IMG/VR virus record: IMGVR_UViG_3300017613_001415
Location: 1 to 54,852 of that record
Length of the DNA: 54,852 nucleotides
Reading direction: 5' to 3' (one strand)
Origin: a virus
Every line of letters begins with the position of its first letter. Positions within the stretch are counted from its first letter, which is position 1. Made by a program: the position numbers and the translations under genes. Below, one piece after another: positions 40,460 to 49,764 of this stretch. The notes beneath the pieces are model-generated. The model was given only the letters and a program-made list of their open reading frames with translations, had not been told where the DNA came from and did no database searches.

Positions 40460-41194
40460 TTACTGCGCGGAACGGACGACAGTCGCTTCGGTGATCTTGC
40501 AAGTACCTGACGCAGCGACCGCGCCTTCCGATGCATCATGGGAGAGTTCCTCCCACCGGAAGTCAGACAAAGTAATGACCTCCTGATCCCCGCATGCGGC
40601 GGGCGTGGGAGCATTGGTGATCTCAATATCAACTGCATACGGAGCACAGGCATCAGCCTGATCCGAAGACAGCCATGCGGCAGCCTGCCCAACGCCTTTG
40701 ATTGCATCCTCCGGCGTCGGGGTTCCGTAGAATGTCACCGCATCATCTTCGACAACGGCGACAACCAAGCCAGGAGAAATATTGAGACTTTCGTTAGTTG
40801 AGCCGGCAGCCACAGTATAGAGAGTTGTGTCGGCTGCACCGGCGCCAAAAAGCACTTTGCTTCCGACAACCGGTGTTCCGGTAGCGTCGTCAATCGGAAC
40901 AACTGTCGCAGCAATAGCGGCTCCAGCCGTATCAACGGTAACGGTACCGGTTGGGGTGGCCGGGACGGCACCCGTGATGTAATCCCAGATGAAATCAAAA
41001 CTGACTTCCACCGGATTTTCATCGCCTTCACGGACGGCGGCAGTCGCCACCGCACCACGATCGAGCGTATACTCGATGTTGCGGCGTTCCGTGTAGTTCA
41101 AGGTGCCCTCTCCGAGCTGAATGGTGATCTCCGCTGCGGTATCATGACCATCTTTGATCTTGATAGTCGCATTTTTCAGGTCGAGTTGGGCCAT
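40460..41194 (-). CDS. Major tail tube protein with inserted beta domain
   Basis: The product has 244 residues, with ATG after a strong AGGAGGT site, fitting a highly made protein. The N-terminal (MAQLDLKNATIKIKDG, TIQLGEGTLNYTERRNIEY) and C-terminal parts resemble the tail tube fold. Residues about 90-157 form an insertion (DDATGTPVVGSKV, then ISPGLVVAVVEDDAVTFYG) that resembles residues about 240-311 of the coat protein. The tube would polymerise around the tape measure. Confidence 0.75.
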   Translation of the reverse strand: MAQLDLKNATIKIKDGHDTAAEITIQLGEGTLNYTERRNIEYTLDRGAVATAAVREGDENPVEVSFDFIWDYITGAVPATPTGTVTVDTAGAAIAATVVPIDDATGTPVVGSKVLFGAGAADTTLYTVAAGSTNESLNISPGLVVAVVEDDAVTFYGTPTPEDAIKGVGQAAAWLSSDQADACAPYAVDIEITNAPTPAACGDQEVITLSDFRWEELSHDASEGAVAASGTCKITEATVVRSAQ

Positions 41195-41203
41195 GGTTAC
41201 CTC

Positions 41204-41692
41204 CTATAAGGTTAAATAGGCTTCGTAATGTCCTTCAACGCTGGCTTGTACGATGTTATTATCAGGGTCTATGCGTCCAAAGTGACTAATAGCTAACCAC
41301 CCCCGAGTAGATGCAGTTGGAATCTGAATCAAAGTGAAGCAGCCAATGAGGCTGTCATCGTCATCGTCTCCAGCTCCATATTTATAAACTTGGACGGGTG
41401 TAAATGCGTTGGCTACATAACCGACTGACTGGTGGATACGGTGAAAATCTTCGTAGTCCTGAGTAGAATGTACCAGAATATTGACCTCAATCTTTGATAT
41501 CCACATTAGAGGGCTTAGCTGCCTGAAATAGGGGCCGTCCATTCGGACCTCAAAATAGTCTTTGAACTCTGATCCTTCAAAGCCTTTACGAGGCTGGCCC
41601 TCTACAAAGACACTCCCTTGCCCACTTAACTGAGTATCGAAGTGAGTCGTCACTGATGCAAATACCCATCTCGGCAGATTTTCATCCATCAT
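41204..41692 (-). CDS. Tail terminator / tail completion-like protein
   Basis: The product has 162 residues. It has an alpha-beta pattern with an acidic loop (YGAGDDDDDSLIG) and strands at SKIEVNILVHS. Position between the head-closure gene and the tail tube gene matches the tail terminator of siphophages. There is no direct family motif. Confidence 0.55.
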   Translation of the reverse strand: MMDENLPRWVFASVTTHFDTQLSGQGSVFVEGQPRKGFEGSEFKDYFEVRMDGPYFRQLSPLMWISKIEVNILVHSTQDYEDFHRIHQSVGYVANAFTPVQVYKYGAGDDDDDSLIGCFTLIQIPTASTRGWLAISHFGRIDPDNNIVQASVEGHYEAYLTL

Positions 41693-42110
41693 CTTGCATC
41701 CCAGTTACACGTTTTAATGAGACAACGTAGCTATAGTCTGTCTGCGCAATAGCTCCCTTACTAACGGCATAATACTTACCATCGATGATGAACTGATGCT
41801 GATGGGTTAAGACGAAGGAGACAGGAAGGTCACGTGATTCAAGGATCACCGTTAAGTCTCCCTGCTCAAATAAGCCGCCATACGTAAAATTCTTATTTGC
41901 CGCAATGAAGGAGAGATCATACACAAAGTTCAGTTTGCGGGTAACAGGCAAAACAATTGCACGATTAACTGTAATCGTTTCCAGAGTCGGAGTAATGACA
42001 CCTGTTCGCGTATTACGACCAATCGTAGTCTGCAACTGAATGTATACCCGCTTCGAGTACGTTCGCTTCAAGCGGTATAAGATCTTACGTATGGCGCGCT
42101 CATTATACAT
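41682..42110 (-). CDS. Head closure / head-tail joining-like protein
   Basis: The product has 142 residues with a very basic start (RAIRKILYRLKRTYSKRVYI). The second half has strands and FEQGDLTVILESRDLPVSF, then HQFIIDGKYYAVSKG, a small beta-barrel pattern like the head-tail joining protein. Overlaps link it to the tail terminator-like gene. Confidence rests on order and fold outline. Confidence 0.58.
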   Translation of the reverse strand: MYNERAIRKILYRLKRTYSKRVYIQLQTTIGRNTRTGVITPTLETITVNRAIVLPVTRKLNFVYDLSFIAANKNFTYGGLFEQGDLTVILESRDLPVSFVLTHQHQFIIDGKYYAVSKGAIAQTDYSYVVSLKRVTGMQDDG

Positions 42111-42120
42111 CTATCGTCCT

Positions 42121-43497
42121 TTACGCGTAGAAGGGGAATCCCATGTTGGCGTTCAGCACCTTCGTCCCAAACAGCATGTCGATGGTAACCAAGTGTCCCT
42201 GAGACGTTCCCAGGTAGGTGATGGTGACTCGAACGGCAATGCCGTTGTTGTCTACCACCGCAGCGAGCGCCAACGGGCTGCGCGGCAGAACCAGAGGCCG
42301 CGAAACCATGGCAAGCGCATGTTTGCAGAACACGAAGTTGTACGTACCGTCCGGGAGTTTGGCCAGTACGACATCATTTGCCAATGCCGCATCAAGCGGA
42401 CGATCCGGCAGAAATTCGGCGGCCTCCGGATTATTCACACCATAAATGGCTCCGGCGGCAGACGAGATACCCTGTCCGGCCACAACAGCATCCGAAAAGG
42501 TATCGTACTCGATTTCCTTGACATAGCCGCTTGCATAGCCAGCGATCAGATCGACGGCACCCAGGTCATACTGCGTGATGACGGCATTGTTCAAAACCGC
42601 CGACTGCAGACCCGGGCTGATGGTGATCGAGGTTCCGGTATCCGCGGTGATGCGCTGCGGAGTATCATCGCCGGCAATCGTGATCCAAGCACCGACTGTC
42701 GCTGATGCGGAGTCAACGGTCAGAACCGTGGTCCCGGCAGGATAGCCGGTCGCATTGTCGACGAGACGGGTAATGACCACGGTCGCCCCGGCTGCCGCTG
42801 TATTCGGGGTATTTTGACTCATGAACCAATCAATACCCATGACCTCACCGAGGCTGGCTTTCTGCAGCTTGATTCCACCATCACCGAACTTACTGGCGTG
42901 GGTGAAGTCGTCGATCCCCAGGATGTGGCCCTTGGTGACCGGCGCGACGATTCCGTAGCGGCCCTCGACGGGCATCTTCAAATCGTCACACTTGACCGAC
43001 GCGTTGATGATGTCGGTTTTGTCCGGAGCGGTTTGAATGGTCCCGATGGCATTGTTCCCGATGAACTGGTAAACTTGCTGCATCAGGATAGCATCGATAC
43101 CTTCGTAGAAATTCCGCATGGCCGGAGCGAGGTAGTACTGGACCAGGTCCTTGAAGGCCAGCGTTTCTTCGCCGTCGTAAATCATGAACGAAGTATGCAG
43201 GTGCTGATTCATCACCACATCCACTTCCGTGGTCGTGGCGTCCTGCACGACGACGCTGTCGGAGCCAGTCTTCCGTTTCAAGAGGAAGGAAGCCGGGATG
43301 TGTGCGTGGACAGTTTGGCCGTATTTGGCAACCTCATCCTCGAAGTCGCGATGCACGAGATGCGGCATCATGCAGTTCGCTTCTACGAGGTACAGAGCCT
43401 CCTGTGCCCACAGTTCCGGAATCAGGGCGTCATTGTCGTTGGCGAAGACTGGACGCCAGGGAGTGTTCATGAACAGGTTCAAATTAAAAGGATGCAT
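42121..43497 (-). CDS. Major capsid protein, P22-coat type
   Basis: The product has 458 residues after CGGAGGAAT. The start (NLNLFMNTPWRPVFANDNDA) and the EVAKYGQTVHAHIPASFLL segment resemble the P22 gp5 coat family. Residues about 130-220 form the spine-helix region (YEGIDAILMQQVYQFIG). Residues about 240-311 are an all-beta insertion (DNATGYPAGTTVL, ISPGLQSAVLNNAVITQY), in the same place as the P22 insertion domain. It assembles on the scaffold encoded just upstream. Confidence 0.82.
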   Translation of the reverse strand: MHPFNLNLFMNTPWRPVFANDNDALIPELWAQEALYLVEANCMMPHLVHRDFEDEVAKYGQTVHAHIPASFLLKRKTGSDSVVVQDATTTEVDVVMNQHLHTSFMIYDGEETLAFKDLVQYYLAPAMRNFYEGIDAILMQQVYQFIGNNAIGTIQTAPDKTDIINASVKCDDLKMPVEGRYGIVAPVTKGHILGIDDFTHASKFGDGGIKLQKASLGEVMGIDWFMSQNTPNTAAAGATVVITRLVDNATGYPAGTTVLTVDSASATVGAWITIAGDDTPQRITADTGTSITISPGLQSAVLNNAVITQYDLGAVDLIAGYASGYVKEIEYDTFSDAVVAGQGISSAAGAIYGVNNPEAAEFLPDRPLDAALANDVVLAKLPDGTYNFVFCKHALAMVSRPLVLPRSPLALAAVVDNNGIAVRVTITYLGTSQGHLVTIDMLFGTKVLNANMGFPFYA

Positions 43498-43514
43498 GGG
43501 ATTCCTCCGTGGCC

Positions 43515-44297
43515 TTATCCCTCCAGGCCCATTTCTTTCCGATGCGCCCGATAGGCTTCAGTATCTTTGGCAAGCTCCCGGAGATCTTTTTCCCCGCCCG
43601 GTCCGGTATTTCTGTCGCCTGCACCACCGGTACCTTTGCCTTCGAATAAGTTTGCATTCGCGGGTTGCTCGGACATTCGTTTAATAGCTTCCGTCGGTTC
43701 AAGTTGGAGAGTTTTGGTTTCTCCCTCCTCACTGGTTTCAGTAAAATCTACAATGATCTTGAAATCGCCGGTTTGTTCCCCATCGTCTCCCACCACGGGA
43801 ACGAGGTTAGTAGTACCCCGGGTCAGCGCAACGACCTGCGACGGCTGAAACGCCTTCTGGGCCACGGCTGCATCGGTAAGAGCACGTCTGATCTCGGCAT
43901 CAGCAAATTTCTTTTTCCAGGTGTCGCCACGGGTTTTTAACTGTGTGACTTCTTCCTCATGTGCCGAACGTGCTTTTTTTCGTTCTTCTCGGGCCAATTC
44001 TTCCTTGGTAAAGACTTCCTTCTTCAGGCCCTCAATTCGTCCTTCCAGCGTGGTTCGTTCTTCGTCAGACAACTTGGTGCTTTTCTGAGCTTTTTCAAGC
44101 TGAGTAAGAAGCTCCGTGTTCTTTTTTTTCAGGGCGCGTTTATCAGTTGCCAACAGACGATTCACGGCCTCCTGATCAAAGAGCTTTCCTTCCTTGAAGG
44201 CCGTTAGAGCTGCACGCTCTTCATCCGTCAAAACAACCTTGTCTTCATCTTCGCCTTCGAAAACCGGTATCCACGCTGGACTAATGTATCTATACAT
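43515..44297 (-). CDS. Capsid scaffold protein
   Basis: The product has 260 residues with ATG after AAGGAGG. It is highly charged, with a long coiled coil at about 40-120 (LKKKNTELLTQLEKAQKS) and a Gly-rich linker near 220 (GKGTGGAGDRNTGPGGEKD). It lies between the neck/portal genes and the coat gene, where scaffolds are found. A short helical C-terminus would bind the coat. No protease domain is visible. Confidence 0.75.
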   Translation of the reverse strand: MYRYISPAWIPVFEGEDEDKVVLTDEERAALTAFKEGKLFDQEAVNRLLATDKRALKKKNTELLTQLEKAQKSTKLSDEERTTLEGRIEGLKKEVFTKEELAREERKKARSAHEEEVTQLKTRGDTWKKKFADAEIRRALTDAAVAQKAFQPSQVVALTRGTTNLVPVVGDDGEQTGDFKIIVDFTETSEEGETKTLQLEPTEAIKRMSEQPANANLFEGKGTGGAGDRNTGPGGEKDLRELAKDTEAYRAHRKEMGLEG

Positions 44298-44307
44298 TTG
44301 TGCCTCC

Positions 44308-45045
44308 TTATGACACCCTACTCATCCGAATCACGCTACGCGAAACCAGATACGGCAGCAACTTTCGCCATGCTGTAATACTGGCAATTCCGGCAACAAC
44401 ATGAATCGGGGGAAATTTCCGGTCGTAGGTAGACCGTACGTTAGCATAGCCCTGAGAAATTTGATACATATTCTCGTACTCCATTTCTGGATCGACGCCA
44501 TCCAAGAGGGCTATGACGATATCACAGCACGCGTCTTTTACTTCCTGAGGAACAGCCGATTGTCCAGTACGTGGGAACTGCGACGTTTGGGTATCGACGA
44601 GCTTCTCCCCGACGATATTTAACTGGTCGATGGAGGCCGAGGCTTGAATACTTGCGGCTTCGATCTCACGATCAGTAGCGGCATCAACTACATTGCCGGT
44701 AACACGGTTGTAAATATACGTCTGAAATTCGGCCACGGTAATGTAACTACTCCCAAGTTCCTCAGTAGCCACTATCGGGCCAAGAACCTGACCCGAATCG
44801 ACGAACGTAACTCCTCCTTTCGTAACCTGCACGACAAAGTCGTATGTTAAATTGAATGCGGGATCATCAAACGTATGGATATACACGCCTGTTGATTCCC
44901 ACGTCATCGCCGTATCGTGAACAACGATCACAGCATCAGTATCGTTGCGTTTGATCCCATAAGCGTCGGCGCCATCGTTTAGGATCACGGTGTCCATGTC
45001 AGTTAGAACTCCACCAATCCGATATGTTCTACGAAGCGTCGTCAT
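44308..45045 (-). CDS. Head-tail adaptor with Ig-like N-domain
   Basis: The product has 245 residues. The first 100 residues are a beta-sandwich (TRAYR-like start, VYIHTFDDPAFNLTYDFVV). From about 110 comes an alpha-helical domain (TVAEFQTYIYNRVTG, ASIQASASIDQL, EVKDACCDIVIALL) in the pattern of small head-tail connector proteins. It lies directly downstream of the portal gene, with 17 bp overlap. Confidence 0.65.
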   Translation of the reverse strand: MTTLRRTYRIGGVLTDMDTVILNDGADAYGIKRNDTDAVIVVHDTAMTWESTGVYIHTFDDPAFNLTYDFVVQVTKGGVTFVDSGQVLGPIVATEELGSSYITVAEFQTYIYNRVTGNVVDAATDREIEAASIQASASIDQLNIVGEKLVDTQTSQFPRTGQSAVPQEVKDACCDIVIALLDGVDPEMEYENMYQISQGYANVRSTYDRKFPPIHVVAGIASITAWRKLLPYLVSRSVIRMSRVS

Positions 45046-46699
45046 CGGTCTTCACCTTATCAAGTTTATTTTCCTCAGGACTTCTTGTGTCCGGCACCCC
45101 ACGGTCTGTTCCCTTAGCCTGAGCAGCGGCTATTCGAGCAAGTCGCTCAGCGTGATCTTTTGTTGCTTGTTCAACTTCATTCGAATCGTAGCCACGTAAC
45201 TGAGATGCGGTTGCCGTACTCACGAAGCCGGCTTCGTGGTCTGTTGCAATACTCTCGGCATCCACTTTCGCTACCTGCGACGCATCGATCTCAGCATCAA
45301 CAGTATCCTGGTCCTCTTTACTTAATTCAGGCGTCAGGACTCGAATAATATGCTTTATCTGCGCATGGCGAAATGTTTTTGACGGTATTTCATCAACAAA
45401 CTTATACATCCGTTCGGCTCGATCCAAACGATCATCAGTACTTTCTACATCAAATCGATCAGGGTAAACAATTTTTGCTGCTTGCTCACTTGTATATAAA
45501 CCCCATAAATAACTGATTTCAAATTCTGATTGTTGTAATATTTCTGAGATGTGAACAAGTCCACTTTCAATAGTTTCCTCAAAATGACCGGTCCGTTTTC
45601 CTAACTCTCGCAGCTTATAATTTAACAGTTCTCGAATTTCTTGTTTTAAAATATCTTGCTTCTTCATTGAAGCAAGTAACGGTTCAGGAGACGGATGAAT
45701 AAACTTTGGACGATCTAAACCAGAGAGATACGTGCGACCGTGTACGCCACCCGTCTGTACTTCTTCCATCATCTTACTTTTGACTCGGAGTTCTTCTTCT
45801 GCAGTAAGAGCAGGATCTTCAGGTACTGCTGCAGTTTGCTCTTGAGTATTATATTGAAATAATTGTCTGGCATCCTTCTGCTCAGTATAAAACGGGTAGT
45901 TAGCTTTTAGTGCATAATATAAATCTGCGCTCGCCAGATTCGTATGTGAAATTTGATAGTCTGCAACATCAGTAAGAAGAGGAGTTGCCAGCGTGGCAAT
46001 TGATATTGGGATCTGAGGAATATTAAGAACGAGTTCTTCTCCGACTTTCTTGCTGGATTTATCATATGCCTGAATATGCACGCGTCCGTCCAGTAGACGG
46101 ATAAGGCGGAAAGAACTCTCTGTCTCCATAATGAGTCCGGTGTCCTCATCAATTTTATCTGTTCCATGTCGAAGAAGAATAGCAGTTAAGACTCCGCGAG
46201 TATATTGCCAAGAAAGAATATCCTCAGCCGGATAGATGTAAATATACGGAATATTTTTATTTTCGTCTGCTTTCGTTAAGATTTCAGGTAGCGGTTCACG
46301 ATCAACATAGATCCCAACTTTAGAAAGGAAAAGCAACTCAGGCAGTATAATGCTCGACATATAGTTTGTCATCGTCGAGCCGAAAGTATCAATTCCACCG
46401 GTCTCACCAGCGACTGCTTGGTGATAAGTTTTCGGCCCATCATGTCTGATGACCTCAGGAAGATGACGTGAGATAAGATCTCGGACATCATAGACTGCAG
46501 CCTTCGCATGGGCGGCACAGTATGAGACTTCCTTTCTGATATCGAAATCAGGGTCAGATTCTCGAAACGTAAGTTTCTTTACGTATTTTTCAATGAAAGC
46601 TGACCCGCCGTTCATCACATATCGCCACTTACTCCAAGTCGATAATGTGTTTGTATGAAGTGGATGGCGAATGTCGATGACTCTTTTTTTCTTTTTCAT
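45029..46699 (-). CDS. Portal protein, DUF4055-like
   Basis: The product has 556 residues. YIYIYPAEDILSWQYTRG, DYQISHTNLASADLYYALK and the tunnel-helix region around YNTQEQTAAVPED match the DUF4055 portal group often found beside GpA-type terminases. The C-terminal 70 residues are polar and acidic. Twelve copies would form the DNA gate at one capsid vertex. It starts in an ATGA overlap with the terminase. Confidence 0.8.
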   Translation of the reverse strand: MKKKKRVIDIRHPLHTNTLSTWSKWRYVMNGGSAFIEKYVKKLTFRESDPDFDIRKEVSYCAAHAKAAVYDVRDLISRHLPEVIRHDGPKTYHQAVAGETGGIDTFGSTMTNYMSSIILPELLFLSKVGIYVDREPLPEILTKADENKNIPYIYIYPAEDILSWQYTRGVLTAILLRHGTDKIDEDTGLIMETESSFRLIRLLDGRVHIQAYDKSSKKVGEELVLNIPQIPISIATLATPLLTDVADYQISHTNLASADLYYALKANYPFYTEQKDARQLFQYNTQEQTAAVPEDPALTAEEELRVKSKMMEEVQTGGVHGRTYLSGLDRPKFIHPSPEPLLASMKKQDILKQEIRELLNYKLRELGKRTGHFEETIESGLVHISEILQQSEFEISYLWGLYTSEQAAKIVYPDRFDVESTDDRLDRAERMYKFVDEIPSKTFRHAQIKHIIRVLTPELSKEDQDTVDAEIDASQVAKVDAESIATDHEAGFVSTATASQLRGYDSNEVEQATKDHAERLARIAAAQAKGTDRGVPDTRSPEENKLDKVKTDDDAS

Positions 46700-48360
46700 A
46701 TCAAGGCCTCGATATCAAAATTCGAAAAGAGACTCGCAGCTAACGGCAGCGCAAGTTCTGCGTAGCATCGAGCATGTGCATAGTGGTCGTCCTCATTGCC
46801 CACCACATAATTACCTACCGGATTTCCTTGCGCATCTTTCTTATAGATACGAACAGGAGCTTTTATCTGTTGGCGATATTCAAACGGCATATCAACAGGC
46901 AGCGATATTCGTTTATTTTTGAATCGACCGAGCGCAACATCTAACCACGCTGTTCGATCAACTGTCATTGTATGTTCACTTTGATCATGCAAGCTAATTG
47001 CTTTTGATCCTTTAAGATTATTTCCATAAAAACACATTCGAACAATACCATGAAAGTATTCAGCAAACTCAAATGCTTTCCGTCGTTCAGGATTTGCATC
47101 AATAACACACGCATTTATCATAAAGCGTCGCATCAAATCAATTAGTTCCGAAAAGTTTTGATATTTATCGATATGGATTGCGCGAGGTCTCGTGACACTA
47201 TGAATGTCAGACGGAGTCGGAGTACTGTAGAAGAACCACTCATCGATCTCCACATGGAGAAACTTCCCCACGTCCACGCCCATCGTCGTAATAACATTTC
47301 GTGTACACCCTTGAGAGATTTTAAATTCGCCCTCGCACTCTTTTATGTTGGTATCAGTAACACGCGCGCCTTTTACTTCATGCGGCAGCCCGAGTTTAGA
47401 ATTATAAAACTCTTGTTCATCGGTCTCATTCGATAGCGACTTAAGATGGAGGGCAGCCAATTCCCAAGGTGGCACGGTCATTGAGTACATCTGATTGATA
47501 TGATGCCCGATCTTAAATCTATTTTCAACTGTTGGAACCCAAAAACCATCTTTTAAAAAGAAACGCTTTGCTTCGTGATCGAGTGTCCCTTTACACTCTT
47601 TACAAATTATGTACGACTCCCTGATCTTTGGATCGTCGGGGCTGTCAGCAGTTATAACTAAGCAGTCCGGGAATACTAACTCAGTCGACCGCCCGCACCG
47701 AGGACACCGAAACATAAAGTGGCGCTGGTCTGTTCCGGCATACATCTCATTGATTCCGATTTTTTCGATAGTTGGAGTGCTGAGCGCGAACACCCACTTA
47801 TCGACTTGACCAGACATACGTTCGAAAACCAATGAGAGATTCGCTTGAACCATCTCATCGACCTCATCAAGTATCACGCCAGATACTGGGATCGATTTAA
47901 GATGGCTTCTCGATCGAGAACCCCGCACGTAAAGGGAGGCCGTACCTGCTCGCTTGTGCCCAACATTCTTGACGTCAGTAAAAAGATCGTTCAAGTGCGG
48001 GCTTAACTCAAGCGCCGTATCGAACCGTGCGGTACTAAAGTCTGTGGCGTCCGGGACCTTAGTAGGGAGTACGTACAAAACTGAAACCCAATCGATATCA
48101 AGCCATTTAAACGCTTTATTGAGAGCGACTTCAGTATAACCCATCTGAGCCGCTTTCTGTCCTACTTGTAATTCATTTGTTATATCACAAAGTTCCTTCA
48201 ACCACGGGTGATGATCGAACGTCCATTTTCCGGGGAACGGCGGTCCCATGATACGATACTCTTCTGCGTACCGTGAGACCGTACGGATCGCTTTACGCGT
48301 GAGTCCGCTTATAATCCGCTCCACGAACTGATTCCGTAATTGTTGGCGTTGGGCGCTCAT
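46696..48360 (-). CDS. Terminase large subunit, GpA-type
   Basis: The product has 554 residues. A deviant Walker A KAAQMGYTEV at 69-78 matches the lambda gpA-type P-loop; Walker B VILDEVDE lies at 162-169. A zinc site is formed by CPRCG near 219 and CKECKG near 253, a feature of this family. A nuclease domain follows with TTMGVDVG near 350 as the first acidic motif. It packages DNA into proheads and cuts concatemers. No small terminase is recognised next to it. Confidence 0.88.
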   Translation of the reverse strand: MSAQRQQLRNQFVERIISGLTRKAIRTVSRYAEEYRIMGPPFPGKWTFDHHPWLKELCDITNELQVGQKAAQMGYTEVALNKAFKWLDIDWVSVLYVLPTKVPDATDFSTARFDTALELSPHLNDLFTDVKNVGHKRAGTASLYVRGSRSRSHLKSIPVSGVILDEVDEMVQANLSLVFERMSGQVDKWVFALSTPTIEKIGINEMYAGTDQRHFMFRCPRCGRSTELVFPDCLVITADSPDDPKIRESYIICKECKGTLDHEAKRFFLKDGFWVPTVENRFKIGHHINQMYSMTVPPWELAALHLKSLSNETDEQEFYNSKLGLPHEVKGARVTDTNIKECEGEFKISQGCTRNVITTMGVDVGKFLHVEIDEWFFYSTPTPSDIHSVTRPRAIHIDKYQNFSELIDLMRRFMINACVIDANPERRKAFEFAEYFHGIVRMCFYGNNLKGSKAISLHDQSEHTMTVDRTAWLDVALGRFKNKRISLPVDMPFEYRQQIKAPVRIYKKDAQGNPVGNYVVGNEDDHYAHARCYAELALPLAASLFSNFDIEALI

Positions 48361-48884
48361 TCGTATCGTTGTCCAGGGTTAGGGATACTGAAACATTTTC
48401 CTTCGTATTCGACTTTGATATTTTGAGGATATTGACTGGAGGCTTGCTTCCCATAATAAATATCTCGACTATGGGCAGCCGTCGAATCCCGACTATAAAC
48501 CATTGCCTCCAAAATATCAGCGTATTTAATCTTGATCCCCTGATCACCCTTAATCTGACCGGGCGGATAAATAAAGGCAGGGTTCCCACCGTGGTCACCG
48601 GCTTCCGTTGCAGGCTTCCAGATGTAGCCACCTGTCGGTGTCGGGCAGGCTACAGGTTCGGGAACCTCAGGCGTCTCGGGTGTCTCAGGGCATTCAGGAC
48701 AAGTAGGGCACTTCGGACACTCTGGACAATCCTTACATCCGCAGTAGATTGTCTCAATGCTCTTTGTCAGCCACGAGCCATCGAGAATGACTGTTTCCCA
48801 ATATTTATTTTCAGAGACCTGAACTCGGGTAGTACACCCAATTAGCAAAAGAAAAACTACGAATAATGCGGCCCATTTTTTCAT
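48357..48884 (-). CDS. Exported Cys-Pro repeat lipoprotein
   Basis: The product has 175 residues, taking ATG at 48884 after GGAGG, in ATGA overlap. A signal peptide (KKWAALFVVFLLLIG) ends in the lipobox LLIGC at 15-19. Then comes CGCKDCPECPKCPTCPECP, a tandem C-P-x-C unit, and a Pro/Glu/Thr linker. The C-terminal half is globular. A lipoprotein next to an M23 peptidase could act as an outer-membrane spanin partner or superinfection blocker. The order is odd, directly before the terminase. Confidence 0.65.
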   Translation of the reverse strand: MKKWAALFVVFLLLIGCTTRVQVSENKYWETVILDGSWLTKSIETIYCGCKDCPECPKCPTCPECPETPETPEVPEPVACPTPTGGYIWKPATEAGDHGGNPAFIYPPGQIKGDQGIKIKYADILEAMVYSRDSTAAHSRDIYYGKQASSQYPQNIKVEYEGKCFSIPNPGQRYE

Positions 48885-49279
48885 GACTTCCTCCAAAGTA
48901 CTAAAGGATCACAATGTCTAACTTGTATATGAATATGCGGCCGCATGCCTTGGTCAGGGTATTCTTTCGTAATATCTTGCGCGACCGCAATAGGTTGAGA
49001 TTGTTTTACTGGCCCCTGATTCACGATTAAGTTTACATAAAACATATCAAGACACATTATTGATCCTTGTATCCTGACGCCTTTCCACTCCGTAGTATGA
49101 TTATAGACTTGGATAACCTTAATGATCTCACCATCAATAGGCGCTGGAACAATAGCGTTCGGCGTCCATAGTAAGTCGACACCTTTATGCAGGCTGTCTC
49201 CGCGAGAGGCCAGATACTGTCCATCGCCTGCTGGGTCAGATCGAATTAGAGGAGTCAAGTCTATTAGATCAGTATTCAT
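48881..49279 (-). CDS. M23-family peptidoglycan endopeptidase
   Basis: The product has 132 residues. SLHKGVDLLW gives zinc ligands His31 and Asp35, and PHIHIQV gives the H-x-H pair His115 and His117, the LytM/M23 signature. The domain fills the whole protein and no signal peptide is seen, so it needs a holin or the virion to reach peptidoglycan. It is the likely endolysin. It starts in ATGA overlap with the coiled-coil gene. Confidence 0.82.
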   Translation of the reverse strand: MNTDLIDLTPLIRSDPAGDGQYLASRGDSLHKGVDLLWTPNAIVPAPIDGEIIKVIQVYNHTTEWKGVRIQGSIMCLDMFYVNLIVNQGPVKQSQPIAVAQDITKEYPDQGMRPHIHIQVRHCDPLVLWRKS

Positions 49280-49764
49280 TTTGAAAGTGGTCCGTGTTGT
49301 CGAGGTTTAGGTTTATAAAACTCCATATGTATTGTAACTCTCTCCTCGATTCTGGCTACCTGCTTAGCGATTTGCGTTTGTTGGATAAAAAGACCGCCAA
49401 ATCCAGAAGCAATAAGAACAACAAATGTTCCGATTATCGCAAGAAACGTTGCCATTTTTAATCGTTTATCTAAACTATCTCTGGTATAGTGATGAGCACT
49501 TCTTACCCATTTTAACCCCTCAACTAATTCATTATCAACTTCTGCAATTTTCCCACCTAATCGATCAATATCGGCTGAGTTTTTAGCAATAGTTTCTTTT
49601 ATTTTTGTATGATCTGCATGCCCCCATTCCCGAGCTTGATCAAGAGTCGTATACATTGTTTGAATATCTTCTTTAAGACGGGCTATCGCATCGCCATGTG
49701 GACAATCTTCCTTTCTATTTTCAGCGTTCACGTTTCGGTCTCCAACCCATTTTTCGTTTGCCAC
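49276..49764 (-). CDS. Coiled-coil membrane protein, hemolysin/holin-accessory-like
   Basis: The product has 162 residues. Residues 25-100 are helical with heptads (IARLKEDIQTMYTTLDQ, ADIDRLGGKIAEVDNEL). One transmembrane segment follows at about 105-125 (ATFLAIIGTFVVLIASGFGG), then a short basic tail. The layout is like XhlA-type phage lysis accessories. It overlaps the small upstream gene by 44 bp. Confidence 0.62.
   Translation of the reverse strand: MANEKWVGDRNVNAENRKEDCPHGDAIARLKEDIQTMYTTLDQAREWGHADHTKIKETIAKNSADIDRLGGKIAEVDNELVEGLKWVRSAHHYTRDSLDKRLKMATFLAIIGTFVVLIASGFGGLFIQQTQIAKQVARIEERVTIHMEFYKPKPRQHGPLSK

Noticed and set aside
40417-40707. Upstream in-frame extension of the tail chaperone
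   Set aside because: It would read through the tail tube gene and the UUCG hairpin; the ATG at 40416 has its own AGGAGG.
42814-43554. 246-codon plus-strand frame antisense to the coat gene
   Set aside because: It is a shadow of the biased codon use in a highly expressed gene; the minus frame is a clear P22-type coat protein.
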